Shown piece after piece: positions 1 through 11,511 of a DNA stretch of 64,000 nucleotides. The notes under the pieces were generated by a model. That model was not told the DNA's origin. It did no database searches and worked only from the letters and a program-made list of their open reading frames with translations. How positions within the stretch are numbered: the first letter of the stretch is position 1; each line of letters opens with the position of its first letter. The translations under genes were made by a program, and so were the position numbers. Source of the DNA: Paraburkholderia terricola (GTDB lineage: Bacteria > Pseudomonadota > Gammaproteobacteria > Burkholderiales > Burkholderiaceae); assembly GCF_900142195.1 (NCBI RefSeq), contig NZ_FRAB01000001.1, forward strand, positions 62,001 through 126,000, read 5' to 3'.

Positions 1-135
1 TGATCGGCGAATGATTCGAACGGCGTCCGCCGAAGCGCGGACCCGGAACGCTAGACGACGAACCGCGACGGACAAGCGCGGCGGCGAGCAAGCGCGGGGC
101 TCGATCCCGGCACGCGCACGCCCGGCATCCGCCGG

Positions 136-621
136 TCAGCCGTCGCTTGGACCGGGTTTCGCCGACGGGTCGCTGCGCAGACGCTGCCGCGTCACGTCGC
201 GGCCCACGGCGAGGCGCCGCATGTATTTGAAGGTGCCGAGCGCCTTGGCGACGAAGTGGCCTTCGCTGTCGCGGATCTCGCCTTCGCAATAGGCCATCGT
301 GGTCGAGCGGTGCAGCACGCGGCCGGTGGCGCGCAGTTCACCGCGGCCCGGCTGCATGAAATTGACCTTCATCTCGACCGTGACCACGCCGACGCCGTCG
401 CCGGCCAGGCTGCGCGCGGCCATGGCGAGCGCGACGTCGGCCAGGGTCATCGTGACGCCGCCGTGCGCGACGTCCCACGTATTCATATGATCCGGCTGCA
501 ACGGCAGCGCGAGTTCGCTGACGCCGTCGGCCGCCGATAACAACCGCACGCCGAGCCGGTCGACGAACGGGCTCTCCGGCAGGGACGCGTTGCTCGCTTT
601 GGATGAGGGCGAATCGGTCAT
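136..621 (-). CDS. PaaI/YdiI-type hotdog-fold acyl-CoA thioesterase
   Basis: The 161-residue protein has the size and fold signature of single-domain hotdog thioesterases, which hydrolyse acyl- or aryl-CoA thioesters in the cytoplasm. The diagnostic stretch is HMNTWDVAHGGVTMTLAD around residues 45-63: the HGG turn opens the central hotdog helix and the Asp that ends it is the usual catalytic acid. The later VEMKVNFMQP strand and GRVLHR are also typical of the PaaI group. It lies 8 bp downstream of the Dabb gene on the same strand, so the two are probably co-transcribed. The acyl substrate cannot be read from sequence; proximity to the beta-oxidation genes at 2-7 kb hints at CoA-ester housekeeping, but those genes are a separate unit. 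Confidence 0.85.
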   Translation of the reverse strand: MTDSPSSKASNASLPESPFVDRLGVRLLSAADGVSELALPLQPDHMNTWDVAHGGVTMTLADVALAMAARSLAGDGVGVVTVEMKVNFMQPGRGELRATGRVLHRSTTMAYCEGEIRDSEGHFVAKALGTFKYMRRLAVGRDVTRQRLRSDPSAKPGPSDG

Positions 622-629
622 CGCCGCGA

Positions 630-932
630 TCAGATTTCGTAATCGACAGCTTGACGCGCTTCGCGCACCGCGCCGACGAAGCCCTTGATCGCTTCGTGCG
701 TGGGGTGGACCTGATAGGCGTCGAGCGCGGTTTTGTCGGCGAAATCGGAAACCAGCACGATGTCGTAGCTCGATTCGAGGCCCGGCGCCGCGATGCCGAC
801 CTCCAGCTTCAGAATGCCAGGGACGATGTCGCGGCAGCTTTCCAGCTTTTCCTTCAGCTTCAGCGCGTTTTCAGCGCGCGAGGCGCCCTCTGCGTGTTCT
901 TTGAGTTTCCACATCACGATATGACGGATCAT
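630..932 (-). CDS. Dabb (stress-responsive alpha/beta-barrel) family protein
   Basis: This 100-residue protein begins MIRHIVMWKLKE, the hallmark opening of the dimeric alpha/beta-barrel (Dabb, ferredoxin-like) family. It continues with GILKLEVG, SSYDIVLVSDFADKTALDAY and HPTHEAIKGFV, all in the family order. Members are small dimeric proteins; some are polyketide cyclases in plants, but most bacterial ones have no known substrate, so no reaction is assigned. The start is supported by the family N-terminus and a purine-rich stretch just upstream on the minus strand. It is the first gene of a two-gene unit with the downstream thioesterase. Confidence 0.8.
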   Translation of the reverse strand: MIRHIVMWKLKEHAEGASRAENALKLKEKLESCRDIVPGILKLEVGIAAPGLESSYDIVLVSDFADKTALDAYQVHPTHEAIKGFVGAVREARQAVDYEI

Positions 933-1079
933 GGCATCACCTTGTTCGATTCGCTGCGTTGGGCTGCGAAGAGTTTGAATTTTGCATGCGCCGACAGGCG
1001 CGCGGCAGTGAGAAATGATAACCGCGATGGCGTTGCCGACGCGCGAGCACCATTGTCGCGTGTGGGTATATAGCCCGGA

Positions 1080-1214
1080 TCACGGCGCATGCGTCGCCAT
1101 TCGCACCGCCAAACGCCCTAACCTGCGCAGTGCTTCGTCGGCCAGATCGAGGTACGTGCTCGGTGAACTCAGTCGGATGAAATGATCGAAGCGTCCGGCG
1201 TTGAGGAACACCAT
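1080..1214 (-). pseudogene. possible C-terminal remnant of a PLP-dependent aminotransferase (MocR/GntR-like)
   Basis: The 516-bp gap between the Dabb gene and the LEA lipoprotein holds no intact gene. On the minus strand, a stretch translating to GRFDHFIRLSSPSTYLDLADE and then ALRRLGRLAVRM, followed by a stop, resembles the C-terminal end of aminotransferase class I/II proteins of the MocR regulator group (an Arg-Leu strand followed by an amphipathic helix ending in RLGxLA). Upstream of it the frame degenerates and no PLP-lysine motif or HTH is visible, so this would be a decayed tail. The assignment rests on pattern memory over about 45 residues and is weak. I see nothing else convincing in the rest of the gap. 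Confidence 0.3.
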
Positions 1215-1448
1215 GTCACGCAGCAGCGCGGCGTCGTGTCGATCAGCGCAACGCATGCGCGTACCGACGCGTTCGTCGTGCGGCCTTGGCACGCTGAAAA
1301 CCCACGTCACGGTTCGATGCGTCAAGCCGTGCGGCATCTGGCGATGCCTCGTCGAAACAAGCTGCGGCGCGCGGCCTGAAACGCATCGTGGCGAGCAATA
1401 CCGCCCGGTACAATGCATGCCTAACCCGCTTGCTTCGAGGTGCCGGTC

Positions 1449-1949
1449 ATGTCCTTCCATCGCGCGCTGCTGCGCGGCCGTCCTGTTCTGCTGGCCATGC
1501 TCGCGGTTTTCATCACGCTGACGCTCAACGGTTGCGCGAGCCTGTTCGGCGATCCGTTGCGCGTGAACGTCGCCGGCATCGAGCCGCTCGACGGCCAAGG
1601 CTTCGAGATGCGCTTCAACGTCAAGCTGCGGGTGCAGAATCCGAACGAATCCGCGGTGAGCTTCAACGGCGTGTCGCTCGATCTCGAACTGAACGGCAAG
1701 CCGTTCGCGAGCGGTGTCAGCGATCAGGTCGGCACCGTGCCGCGCTTCGGCGAAACCGTCGTCGACGTGCCGCTCACGGTGCCGGCTTTCGCCGCGGTTC
1801 GCCAGGCCTTCGCGTTCGCGGGGGCCGCGCAGTCGGGGCAGTTTCCGTACGTTCTGCGCGGCAAGCTGGCGGGCGGCTTGACGGGCACGACGCGCTTCGT
1901 CGATCGAGGAACGCTGAGTCTGCCGACTACGGGAATGGCGTTGCCCTGA
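1449..1949 (+). CDS. LEA type 2 / WHy-domain lipoprotein
   Basis: The N-terminus (MSFHRALLRGRP, a hydrophobic stretch, then LNGCAS) is a lipoprotein signal peptide with the lipobox LNGC, so the mature protein should be anchored to a membrane facing the periplasm. The mature part contains one LEA14/WHy-type beta domain, recognisable from VNVAGIEPL, the pattern LRVQNPNESAV and a later VPLTVPAF. In bacteria such proteins are associated with envelope stress and desiccation, but no molecular activity is known. I chose ATG 1449, which has a GAGG sequence about ten bases upstream; GTG 1440 is an alternative. It stands alone, convergent with the thiolase gene 75 bp further on. Confidence 0.8.
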   Translation: MSFHRALLRGRPVLLAMLAVFITLTLNGCASLFGDPLRVNVAGIEPLDGQGFEMRFNVKLRVQNPNESAVSFNGVSLDLELNGKPFASGVSDQVGTVPRFGETVVDVPLTVPAFAAVRQAFAFAGAAQSGQFPYVLRGKLAGGLTGTTRFVDRGTLSLPTTGMALP

Positions 1950-2024
1950 TTGCCGGCAAGCCGCGCAGGCGGCGAATGCCGGACAACGACAACACGGCGT
2001 CCGCCTGCCGCCACCCGCGCCGCA

Positions 2025-3203
2025 TCAAACCACTTCGAACAAACCCGCCGCGCCCTGCCCGCCGCCGATACACATCGTCACGACAACGAGCTTCGCACCG
2101 CGCCGCTTGCCTTCGATCAGCGCATGACCGGTCAGCCGCGCGCCCGACACGCCATACGGATGCCCAACCGCGATCGCGCCGCCGTTCACGTTCAGACGCT
2201 CATGCGGAATGCCGAGCTTGTCGGCGCAATACAGCACTTGCACCGCGAACGCTTCGTTCAATTCCCACAGATCGATATCCTCGACCTTCAAGCCCGCCTG
2301 CCTGAGCAGCTTCGGCACCGCGAACACCGGGCCGATGCCCATCTCGTCCGGCTCGCAACCGGCCACCGCGAAGCCGCGGAAAATGCCGAGCGGCTGCAAG
2401 CCCTCGCGTTCCGCGAGCTTCGCGTTCATCACGACGCAAGCCGATGCGCCATCCGAGAACTGGCTCGCATTGCCCGCGGTGATCACGCCGCCCGGCAGCG
2501 CGGTGCGAATCTTCGAGACGCCTTCGAGCGTGGTGTCGGCACGAATGCCTTCGTCGCCGCTGACGGTCACTTCCTTCGTGTAAAGACGGCCCGTTGCCTT
2601 GTCCGCGACGCCGGCGAGCACCGTCAACGGCACGATCTCCTCGTTGAACCGGCCGGCTTCGAGCGCGGCCGCGGCGCGCTGTTGCGAGCGCACGCCGTAC
2701 TCGTCCTGGCGCTCCTTCGAAATCGAATAGCGCTTCGCGACGTTCTCGGCGGTCTGCAACATCGACCAGTAGATTTCCGGCTTGTTCTCGCTGAGCCAGC
2801 CGTCGGTGAGCATGTGCTGGTTCATCTCGTTCTGCACGCAGGAGATCGACTCCACGCCGCCCGCCACGAACACCTCGCCTTCACCGGCGATCACGCGTTG
2901 CGCGGCCAGCGCGATCGTTTGCAAACCGGACGAGCAGAAACGGTTCACCGTCATGCCCGGCACGCTGACCGGCAAACCCGCGCGCAAGGCGATCTGCCGC
3001 GCGATGTTCATGCCCGTCGCGCCCTCGGGGTTCGCGCAGCCCATGATCACGTCCTCGACGCGCGCCGGGTCCAGCTTCGCGCGCTCGACGGCGGCCCGCG
3101 TGACGTGGCCGCCGAGCGTCGCGCCGTGCGTCATGTTGAAACCGCCGCGCCATGATTTAGCGAGACCCGTGCGGGCGGTCGATACGATTACGGCGTCAGT
3201 CAT
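2025..3203 (-). CDS. acetyl-CoA C-acyltransferase (thiolase)
   Basis: This 392-residue protein is a degradative-type thiolase that cleaves 3-ketoacyl-CoA with CoA, the last step of beta-oxidation. The nucleophilic Cys lies in [12 protein letters not shown] near residue 90. The second catalytic block is [20 protein letters not shown], and the C-terminal acid/base Cys is in [17 protein letters not shown]. Start ATG 3203 gives the usual thiolase N-terminus ([17 protein letters not shown]); longer upstream readings lack family similarity. It lies 132 bp downstream of the hydratase/dehydrogenase gene and on the same strand, consistent with a fatty-acid oxidation operon. Substrate chain length is not predictable. 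Confidence 0.93.
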   Translation of the reverse strand: MTDAVIVSTARTGLAKSWRGGFNMTHGATLGGHVTRAAVERAKLDPARVEDVIMGCANPEGATGMNIARQIALRAGLPVSVPGMTVNRFCSSGLQTIALAAQRVIAGEGEVFVAGGVESISCVQNEMNQHMLTDGWLSENKPEIYWSMLQTAENVAKRYSISKERQDEYGVRSQQRAAAALEAGRFNEEIVPLTVLAGVADKATGRLYTKEVTVSGDEGIRADTTLEGVSKIRTALPGGVITAGNASQFSDGASACVVMNAKLAEREGLQPLGIFRGFAVAGCEPDEMGIGPVFAVPKLLRQAGLKVEDIDLWELNEAFAVQVLYCADKLGIPHERLNVNGGAIAVGHPYGVSGARLTGHALIEGKRRGAKLVVVTMCIGGGQGAAGLFEVV

Positions 3204-3335
3204 GCAAGTCTCCTGCTTTCTGGTGTCGAGGGTGGCGCGCTCGCGCATCGCTGAAGCGCTGAAACGCCCCACCTCATTCATTCGCTCAAGCGGCTGGTTC
3301 GGCCGCGTTTCAGCCGCATTTTTCAGCCACGCTTT

Positions 3336-5420
3336 TCAGCCATTGAACCCACGGCCCTCGGCGGCGAGCCTGGCGATGCCCGGTGCCAGTTGCCAGGCAT
3401 CGCCGTTCGGCTGCGCCGCATAGCGGCGAATCGCGCGCTCGACGTTGTAGAGGCCGAGCGTATCCGCATGGAGCATCGGGCCGCCGCGATAGATCGGAAA
3501 GCCGTAGCCGGTCAGATAGACCATGTCGATATCCGACGCCTTCGACGCGATGCCTTCCTCGAGAATCTTCGCGCCTTCGTTCACGAGCGCGAGCACGAGG
3601 CGCTCGACGATTTCCTCGTCGCCGATCTTGCGGCGCGCGACGCCGATTTCCTTCGAATACGCGACGATCATCTCGTCGACCACCTTCGACGGATACGCGG
3701 TGCGCTCGCCCGCCTTGTAGTCGTACCAGCCGCCGCCGGTCTTCTGCCCGAAGCGCCCGGTCTCGCACAGACGATCGGCGATCCGCGAGTAATGCATGCC
3801 GGGATGTTCCTGATAGCGGCGCCTGCGGATCGCCCAGCCGATATCGTTGCCGGCCAGGTCGCTCATGCGGAACGGGCCCATCGCGAAGCCGAACTTCTCG
3901 ATGGCCTTGTCCACCTGCGCGGGCAGCGCGCCTTCCTCGAGCATGAAGAGCGCCTGGCGGATGTACTGCTCGATCATCCGGTTGCCGATGAAGCCGTCGC
4001 ACACGCCCGAGACCACCGCGGTCTTTTTGATTTTTTTGGCGAGCTTCATGACGGTGGCGAGCACGTCCTTCGCCGTCTGCCTGCCGCGCACGACTTCGAG
4101 CAGCTTCATCACGTTGGCCGGGCTGAAGAAGTGCATGCCGACCACGTCTTGCGGACGCTTCGTAAAGGCCGCGATCTTGTCGAGGTCCAGCGTGGACGTA
4201 TTCGACGCGAGGATCGCGCCGGCCTTGGCGACTTCATCGAGCCGACTGAACACCTGTTCCTTCACGCCGAGTTCCTCGAACACGGCTTCGACGATCAGGT
4301 CGGCGTTTTTCAGGTCGTCGTAGGACAGCGTGGGCGTGATCAATGCCATGCGCGCCTCGAGCGCCTCCGGTTCGAGCTTGCCCTTGCTGACGCTGGCTTC
4401 GTAGTTCTTGCGGATCGTCGCGAGTCCGCGGTCGAGCGCTTCCTGCCGCGTTTCCAGCAGCGTGACCGGAAAGCCCGCGTTGACGAAGTTCATCGCGATG
4501 CCGCCGCCCATCGTGCCGGCGCCGATCACGGCCACCTGTTCGATGTCGCGCACCGGCGTATCCGCTGGCACATCGGGAATCTTGCTCGCCGCGCGTTCGC
4601 CGAAGAACGCATGCCGCAACGCTCGGCTTTTCGGCGTCTGCACGAGCGCGACAAAGCATTCACGCTCGAACGCGAGGCCTTTGTCGAAGCCGTTCAGCAC
4701 GCCGGCCTCGATCGCGTCGATGCACTTGTGCGGCGCCGGGAAGGGCTTGGCCGCCGCCGCGACGCTATTGCGCGCGAACTGGATGAAACCGGCTGCGTTC
4801 GGATGCGTGATCTGGCGTTCGCGCACCTTCGGATGCGGGCCTTCCTTCGCGCCGACCTTGCGCGCAAACGCGCACGCCGCCTCGGCCAGATCGCCTTCAA
4901 CGAGTTCGTCGAACAGGCCCGAGCCGGCCAATGTGTCCGACAGCACCGTTGCGCCGGAGACGATCATGTTGAGCGCGGCCTCCAGGCCGATGGCGCGCGG
5001 CAGACGCTGCGTGCCGCCCGCGCCCGGCAGGATGCCGAGTTTCACCTCGGGCAGCGCGATCTGCGCGCCGCGCGCGGCGATGCGGTAATGCGCGCCGAGC
5101 GCCAGTTCCAGGCCGCCGCCCATCGCGACGCTGTGAATCGCCGCGACCACCGGCTTCGCGCTGCCCTCGACGGCCTTGATGACCGTGGCGAGCGTCGGCT
5201 CCCGGGTCGCTTTCGGCGTATTGAATTCGGTGATGTCGGCGCCGCCCGAAAAGGCCTTGCCCGCGCCCGTCAGCACGATCGCCGTGATGGCCGGATCGTT
5301 TTGCGCGCGCTCGATTCCCTCGACAATGCCGGCTCGCGTCGAAAGACCGAGGCCGTTCACCGGCGGATTGTTCAGCGTGATGACGGCCACGCCGTCACGG
5401 GTTGTGTAGTCCACTGCCAT
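3336..5420 (-). CDS. bifunctional enoyl-CoA hydratase / 3-hydroxyacyl-CoA dehydrogenase (FadB/FadJ-like)
   Basis: The 694-residue fusion carries two beta-oxidation activities. Residues 1 to about 190 are an enoyl-CoA hydratase/isomerase (crotonase) domain with the oxyanion-hole stretches GKAFSGGADI and AMGGGLELALG. From about residue 296 there is an NAD-binding Rossmann fold (VAVIGAGTMGGGIAMNF), then NTSTLDLDKIA and VGMHFFSPANVMKLLEVV with the catalytic His near residue 428. Two C-terminal 3-HAD domains follow. ATG 5420 gives the crotonase N-terminus MAVDYTTRDGVAVITLNNP. It sits between the acyl-CoA ligase and thiolase genes on the same strand, so the three enzymes can take a free fatty acid through activation, hydration/oxidation and thiolysis. 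No acyl-CoA dehydrogenase is present in the window. Confidence 0.93.
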   Translation of the reverse strand: MAVDYTTRDGVAVITLNNPPVNGLGLSTRAGIVEGIERAQNDPAITAIVLTGAGKAFSGGADITEFNTPKATREPTLATVIKAVEGSAKPVVAAIHSVAMGGGLELALGAHYRIAARGAQIALPEVKLGILPGAGGTQRLPRAIGLEAALNMIVSGATVLSDTLAGSGLFDELVEGDLAEAACAFARKVGAKEGPHPKVRERQITHPNAAGFIQFARNSVAAAAKPFPAPHKCIDAIEAGVLNGFDKGLAFERECFVALVQTPKSRALRHAFFGERAASKIPDVPADTPVRDIEQVAVIGAGTMGGGIAMNFVNAGFPVTLLETRQEALDRGLATIRKNYEASVSKGKLEPEALEARMALITPTLSYDDLKNADLIVEAVFEELGVKEQVFSRLDEVAKAGAILASNTSTLDLDKIAAFTKRPQDVVGMHFFSPANVMKLLEVVRGRQTAKDVLATVMKLAKKIKKTAVVSGVCDGFIGNRMIEQYIRQALFMLEEGALPAQVDKAIEKFGFAMGPFRMSDLAGNDIGWAIRRRRYQEHPGMHYSRIADRLCETGRFGQKTGGGWYDYKAGERTAYPSKVVDEMIVAYSKEIGVARRKIGDEEIVERLVLALVNEGAKILEEGIASKASDIDMVYLTGYGFPIYRGGPMLHADTLGLYNVERAIRRYAAQPNGDAWQLAPGIARLAAEGRGFNG

Positions 5421-5580
5421 CTGCCTGCCTCCATGCGATCCATTCGATGAGCGACGCATGGGGCGCCGCCCGTCCGGTTCACTGAGCCGTTGCTCGACGC
5501 TCATTGTCGAACCAGCGGTCAAACCCAGTGTGCAAGTCTCCCGGCGTCAGCACGCAGAGTACACAGAAAAGCACGCCCGT

Positions 5581-7260
<1,680 letters not shown>

Positions 7261-7449
7261 ATAGAGAAGTCTCCTCGCCTTGTTTGCTTCAATGGGATGG
7301 CAGTTCGGGGAGCGCATGCGGCAAGCGCCGTTGGCGAAATCCGCCATGCAGGTTAAAGAGCCATGCGGCCGATAGCGGCCCGATAGCACGCCAGCCAGCA
7401 GCCCCGCGGGCGCGGACTTACAATATCGGTTAATCCAGAGGCGCTCAAC

Positions 7450-9006
7450 ATGTCGTTTTCCCCAAGCATTGCAGGGTTATCCGGGCCGTTGTCGGCCCTT
7501 TCCGACGCGCTCACCAGCACCGCTGAAAACGCCTTCGCGCGGCTCGGCAGCACGTTTCTGACGCGCCTGCCCGCGGCGCCGCTCAACGCGCCCTACGTGG
7601 TCGGATTCTCCGAGGAAACCGCCGCGCTGCTCGGTTTGGAACCGGGGCTCCAGAACGACCCCGGCTTCGCGGAACTGTTCTCCGGCAACGCCACGCGCGA
7701 GTGGCCCGCCGAAGCGTTGCCGTATGCGTCGGTGTATTCGGGGCATCAGTTCGGCGTGTGGGCCGGCCAACTCGGCGACGGCCGCGCGCTCGGTCTGGGC
7801 GAAGTCGAACACGACGGCCAACGCTTCGAGCTGCAACTCAAGGGCGCGGGCCGCACGCCGTATTCGCGCATGGGCGACGGCCGCGCGGTGCTGCGTTCGT
7901 CGATCCGCGAATTTCTGTGCTCGGAAGCGATGCATCACCTCGGCATTCCGACCACGCGCGCGCTGTGCGTGATCGGCTCCGATCAGCCGGTGCGGCGCGA
8001 GGAAGTGGAAACCGCGGCGGTGGTCACTCGGGTGTCGCCGAGTTTCGTGCGCTTCGGCCACTTCGAGCATTTCTATTCGAACGACCGCACCGACGCGCTG
8101 CGCGCGCTCGCCGATCACGTGATCGAGCGCTTCTATCCGCTTTGCCGCGAAGCCGACGATCCATACCTCGCGCTGCTCAATGAAGCGGTGCTGTCGAGCG
8201 CCGACCTGATGGTCGAATGGCAGGCCGTGGGCTTCTGCCACGGCGTGATGAATACCGACAACATGTCGATCCTCGGCCTCACGATCGACTACGGTCCGTT
8301 CGGTTTCATGGACGGCTTCGATGCCGGCTACATCTGCAATCACTCGGATTCGCAAGGCCGTTACGCGTACCGGATGCAGCCGCAGATCGCGTACTGGAAT
8401 CTGTTCTGTCTCGCCCAGGGCCTGTTGCCGCTGCTGGGCGCCCAGCATGAGGAAAGCGTGCGCGGCGACAAGGCGATCGAAGACGCGCAGCGCGTGCTCG
8501 CCGGTTTCAAGGAACGTTTCGCGCCGGCGCTGGAGCGCCGTATGCGCGCCAAGCTCGGCCTCGAAGTGGAGCGCGAGGGAGACGACACGTTGATCAATCG
8601 CCTGTTCGAACTCATGCACGCGAACCGCGCGGATTTCACGCTGACGTTCCGCAATCTGGCGCGCCTGTCGAAGCACGACGCGAGCGGCGACGCCCCGGCG
8701 CGCGATCTGTTCCTCGACCGCGCGGCCTTCGATGTCTGGGCGAACGACTACCGCGCGCGGCTGTCCGAGGAAACACGCGACGACGCGGCGCGCGCCATTG
8801 CAATGAACCGTGTGAACCCCAAATTCGTACTTCGCAATCACCTGGCGGAAACGGCGATCCGCCGCGCGAAAGAGAAGGACTTTTCCGAAGTGGAGCGCCT
8901 TGCAGCGGTACTGCGCCGGCCGTTCGACGAACAGCCCGAGCATGAAGCGTATGCGGGGTTGCCGCCCGACTGGGCGAGTTCGCTGGAAGTCAGTTGCTCG
9001 TCGTGA
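7450..9006 (+). CDS. selO: protein adenylyltransferase SelO (YdiU, UPF0061)
   Basis: The 518-residue protein matches the SelO pseudokinase family, which transfers AMP from ATP to Ser/Thr/Tyr side chains of redox-related proteins using a nucleotide bound upside down relative to kinases. Conserved blocks are visible in order: [38 protein letters not shown] around residue 134, [11 protein letters not shown] at 264-274 and [12 protein letters not shown] from 280. The latter two hold the metal-binding Asn and Asp of the active site. The C-terminus ends SLEVSCSS, where many homologues have a Cys or selenocysteine motif near the end. It lies 49 bp upstream of msrB on the same strand; both act in oxidative-stress defence, so co-transcription makes sense. 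Confidence 0.93.
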   Translation: MSFSPSIAGLSGPLSALSDALTSTAENAFARLGSTFLTRLPAAPLNAPYVVGFSEETAALLGLEPGLQNDPGFAELFSGNATREWPAEALPYASVYSGHQFGVWAGQLGDGRALGLGEVEHDGQRFELQLKGAGRTPYSRMGDGRAVLRSSIREFLCSEAMHHLGIPTTRALCVIGSDQPVRREEVETAAVVTRVSPSFVRFGHFEHFYSNDRTDALRALADHVIERFYPLCREADDPYLALLNEAVLSSADLMVEWQAVGFCHGVMNTDNMSILGLTIDYGPFGFMDGFDAGYICNHSDSQGRYAYRMQPQIAYWNLFCLAQGLLPLLGAQHEESVRGDKAIEDAQRVLAGFKERFAPALERRMRAKLGLEVEREGDDTLINRLFELMHANRADFTLTFRNLARLSKHDASGDAPARDLFLDRAAFDVWANDYRARLSEETRDDAARAIAMNRVNPKFVLRNHLAETAIRRAKEKDFSEVERLAAVLRRPFDEQPEHEAYAGLPPDWASSLEVSCSS

Positions 9007-9055
9007 TGCGCGAAGCGAGCCGCACCCAAAACAAGCCCGAGACAGGAACCCGATC

Positions 9056-9478
9056 ATGAACAATCCCGACGACCTCAAGACCGACGCCCCGGCCGTGCAG
9101 AAAGACGACGCCGAGTGGCGCAAGCAACTCTCCGACATCGAATATCAGGTGACGCGCCACGCCGCCACCGAGCGTCCCTTCACGGGCCGCTATCACGACC
9201 ACTGGGAGCGCGGCATCTACGACTGCGTCTGTTGCGGCACGCCGCTGTTCGAATCCGATACCAAGTTCGACGCCGGCTGCGGCTGGCCCAGCTACTTCAA
9301 GCCGATCAACGGCGAAGTGATCGCCGAGAAAACCGACCGCTCGCACGGCATGCTGCGTATCGAAGTGCAATGCAAGAACTGCGGCGCGCATCTGGGCCAC
9401 GTATTCGAAGACGGGCCCGCGCCCACCGGTCTGCGCTACTGCATCAATTCGGCTGCGCTACAATTCGAATCCAAGTAA
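9056..9478 (+). CDS. msrB: peptide-methionine (R)-S-oxide reductase MsrB
   Basis: The 140-residue enzyme reduces methionine-R-sulfoxide in proteins using thioredoxin. Two zinc-binding CxxC pairs (CVCCG and CKNCG) bracket the core, with [11 protein letters not shown] between them. The catalytic Cys is in [13 protein letters not shown] near the C-terminus. GHVFEDGP, another family block, precedes it. ATG 9056 is preceded by a GACAGGAA ribosome-binding sequence, and longer readings overlap selO without family similarity. It is 49 bp downstream of selO. A 272-bp spacer with no visible gene separates it from yciB. Confidence 0.95.
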   Translation: MNNPDDLKTDAPAVQKDDAEWRKQLSDIEYQVTRHAATERPFTGRYHDHWERGIYDCVCCGTPLFESDTKFDAGCGWPSYFKPINGEVIAEKTDRSHGMLRIEVQCKNCGAHLGHVFEDGPAPTGLRYCINSAALQFESK

Positions 9479-9750
9479 CGCAGCGCGGAGTTCGGCGCAT
9501 GGCCGGACGGCGTCCGTGATCGAACGGGCGCCGGTTGCGAGACCTTCGCGTGTGCTTCGTGCGTGCGTCGCGTCTCGCGAACCGGTCGATCGGGTCGACC
9601 CGGCGCGGCCATCCCACGATGAACGGCAATGAACGCCGTTCGCCGGCCGCTGTGGCGGGTGGCTATCGCGGGCCGCTGCCTCACTTGCCATCGGGCGCTT
9701 CGCACCGCGTCCCTCGTTCTCCGACCCACTCTCCGATTTCCCGGCCAGAC

Positions 9751-10281
9751 ATGAAATTCCTGTTCGACCTGTTCCCGATCATCCTGTTCTTCGTCGCCTT
9801 CAAGGTATGGGGCATTTTCACGGCGACGGCAGTGGCGATCGCCGCCACGCTGGTGCAGATCGCGTGGGTGGCCTTCCGTCACCGCAAGGTCGATCCGATG
9901 CTGTGGGTGAGTCTCGGCGTCGTCACGGTGTTCGGCGGCGCGACGCTCGTGCTGCACAACGACACCTTCATCAAATGGAAGCCGACCGTGTTGTACTGGG
10001 CGTTTTCCGTCGTGCTGATCGTGTCGCAACTCGCGTTCAACAAGAACCTGATCGAAGCGATGATGGGCAAGCAGATCAGCTTGCCGCACGCGATCTGGGG
10101 CAAGCTGAACATCGTCTGGGCCATCTTTTTCGTGCTGCTGGGCCTGGTGAACCTGTTCGTCGCGTACAACTACACCACCGACCAATGGGTCAATTTCAAG
10201 CTGTTCGGCGCGACTGGCTGCCTCGTCGTGTTCATCGTCGGGCAGAGTTTGTGGCTCGCGAAATACATGAAGGAAGAGTGA
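9751..10281 (+). CDS. yciB: inner-membrane septation protein A (YciB/IspZ family)
   Basis: The 176-residue protein is almost entirely hydrophobic, with about five predicted membrane segments. It starts [21 protein letters not shown], which is nearly diagnostic for the YciB/IspA septation family. Internal blocks such as [22 protein letters not shown] and WVNFKLFG also match. YciB proteins sit in the inner membrane and are linked to cell-envelope synthesis and division; their biochemical role is unsettled. The stop codon is 2 bp before the bolA start, and the parvulin gene follows, so yciB-bolA-parvulin is a tight operon. Confidence 0.93.
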   Translation: MKFLFDLFPIILFFVAFKVWGIFTATAVAIAATLVQIAWVAFRHRKVDPMLWVSLGVVTVFGGATLVLHNDTFIKWKPTVLYWAFSVVLIVSQLAFNKNLIEAMMGKQISLPHAIWGKLNIVWAIFFVLLGLVNLFVAYNYTTDQWVNFKLFGATGCLVVFIVGQSLWLAKYMKEE

Positions 10282-10283
10282 TA

Positions 10284-10598
10284 ATGACCAGCGATGTTTT
10301 CATGCACGCCACCACCGCCGAGCGCGCCGCGCTGATCGAAGCACGCCTCAGCGCCGCGCTCGCGCCGGTCGCCTCGATCCAGATTACCGACGACAGCGCG
10401 CAGCATGCGGGCCACGCCGGCGCCTCCGCCGGCGGTCATTTCAGCGTCACGATCGTGGCTGCCGCATTCGCCGGCAAGGCCCGCGTGGCGCGGCATCGCA
10501 TGGTGTATGATGCGCTGGCCGATGCCATGCAGCGCGGCATTCATGCCCTTGCAATCACGGCTTATACGCCCGAAGAATTCGCTTTGTTGTCCCGCTAG
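10284..10598 (+). CDS. bolA: BolA family protein
   Basis: The 104-residue protein has a KH-like BolA fold. Recognisable features are an N-terminal helix (ERAALIEARLSAAL), the strand HFSVTIVAAAF and the signature RHRMVYDALADAM with the conserved His, followed by IHALAITAYTPEEF. BolA proteins partner with monothiol glutaredoxins in iron-sulfur cluster handling and can act as transcription factors in stress and morphology control. The start lies 2 bp after yciB and the stop 11 bp before the parvulin gene, so all three are probably translated from one message. Confidence 0.92.
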   Translation: MTSDVFMHATTAERAALIEARLSAALAPVASIQITDDSAQHAGHAGASAGGHFSVTIVAAAFAGKARVARHRMVYDALADAMQRGIHALAITAYTPEEFALLSR

Positions 10599-10609
10599 GA
10601 AAACTTCCG

Positions 10610-11389
10610 ATGACCTTGAAGAAAACCCGCCTTTGGGTATTGCTGGCCGCATGTGCGGCCGCACCTGCATTCGCACAGAACATCGCCGTGGTGAACGGCA
10701 CACCGATTCCCAAAGCACGCGCCGACGCGCTGATCGCTCAACTGGTTCATCAAGGCCAGCAAGACACGCCGCAACTGCAAATGGCCGTGCGCGAAGAACT
10801 GGTGAACCGCGAAATCCTGATGCAGGAAGCGCTGCGCCGCGGCCTGCCGAATCGGTCGGACATCAAGGCGCAAATCGCCGTCGCGCAACAAACCGTTGTG
10901 CTGCGCTCGCTGATCGAAGACTTCGTGAAGAAGAACACGCCGACGGACGCCGAAGTCACCGCGCGTTACAACACGCTGATCAAGGACGCGGGCGGCAAGG
11001 AATATCACCTGCACCACATCCTCGTGGAGAACGAGCAGCAGGCGAAGGATCTGATCGCGAAGATCAAGGGCGGCGCGAGCTTCGAAGACCTCGCAAAACA
11101 ATTCTCGAAAGATCTGGGATCGGGCAAGAACGGCGGCGACCTCGACTGGTCGGATCCGAAGGCTTACGTGCCTGAATTCGCAGACGCGGCTACGCATCTG
11201 CAGAAAGGCCAGATGACCGACACGCCGGTGCATACGCAATTCGGCTGGCACATCATTCGTGTCGACGACACGCGCGACATCACGCCGCCGCCGCTCGAAC
11301 AGGTGCGTCCGCAGATCGTGCAGCAGATCCAGCAGGAAAAGCTGCAGGCGTTTGAAGAAGGTTTGCGTAAGAACGCGAAGATTCAGTAA
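10610..11389 (+). CDS. periplasmic parvulin-type peptidyl-prolyl isomerase (PpiC/PrsA-like)
   Basis: The 259-residue protein starts with a clear signal peptide (MTLKKTRLWVLLAACAAAPAFAQ), so it acts in the periplasm. A SurA-like helical N-domain is followed by a parvulin domain running roughly from residue 120 to 225: EYHLHHILVENEQQAKDL, GASFEDLAKQFSKD, GGDLDWSDP and TQFGWHIIRVDD. These carry the conserved His and Phe/His positions of the isomerase pocket. It probably helps fold outer-membrane or periplasmic proteins. It is the last gene of the yciB-bolA operon, and a strong intrinsic terminator lies 89 bp downstream. Confidence 0.93.
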   Translation: MTLKKTRLWVLLAACAAAPAFAQNIAVVNGTPIPKARADALIAQLVHQGQQDTPQLQMAVREELVNREILMQEALRRGLPNRSDIKAQIAVAQQTVVLRSLIEDFVKKNTPTDAEVTARYNTLIKDAGGKEYHLHHILVENEQQAKDLIAKIKGGASFEDLAKQFSKDLGSGKNGGDLDWSDPKAYVPEFADAATHLQKGQMTDTPVHTQFGWHIIRVDDTRDITPPPLEQVRPQIVQQIQQEKLQAFEEGLRKNAKIQ

Positions 11390-11477
11390 GCGCGTCGGGT
11401 GACGGTGAAGAACTGAGCATTAGCCTCGATAAGGCTGTTGGTTCTTCCGTTGAGTAGCGCTCCTCGATTGTGCCCAG

Positions 11478-11511
11478 GCCCCGGTTAGTCAACGACTGAT
11501 CGGGGCTTTTT
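11478..11511 (+). terminator. intrinsic terminator of the yciB-bolA-parvulin operon
   Basis: The stem GCCCCG (11478-11483) pairs with CGGGGC (11501-11506), and an inner AGTC pairs with GACT around an AAC loop. Five T residues follow directly. A second hairpin further upstream (AAGAAC at 11408 with GTTCTT at 11441, enclosing AGCCT/AGGCT) lies between the stop codon and this terminator. Confidence 0.85.

Noticed and set aside
3390..5450. Long plus-strand open frame opposite the hydratase/dehydrogenase gene
   Set aside because: Shadow ORF in GC-rich DNA; the minus-strand protein has complete crotonase and dehydrogenase motifs.
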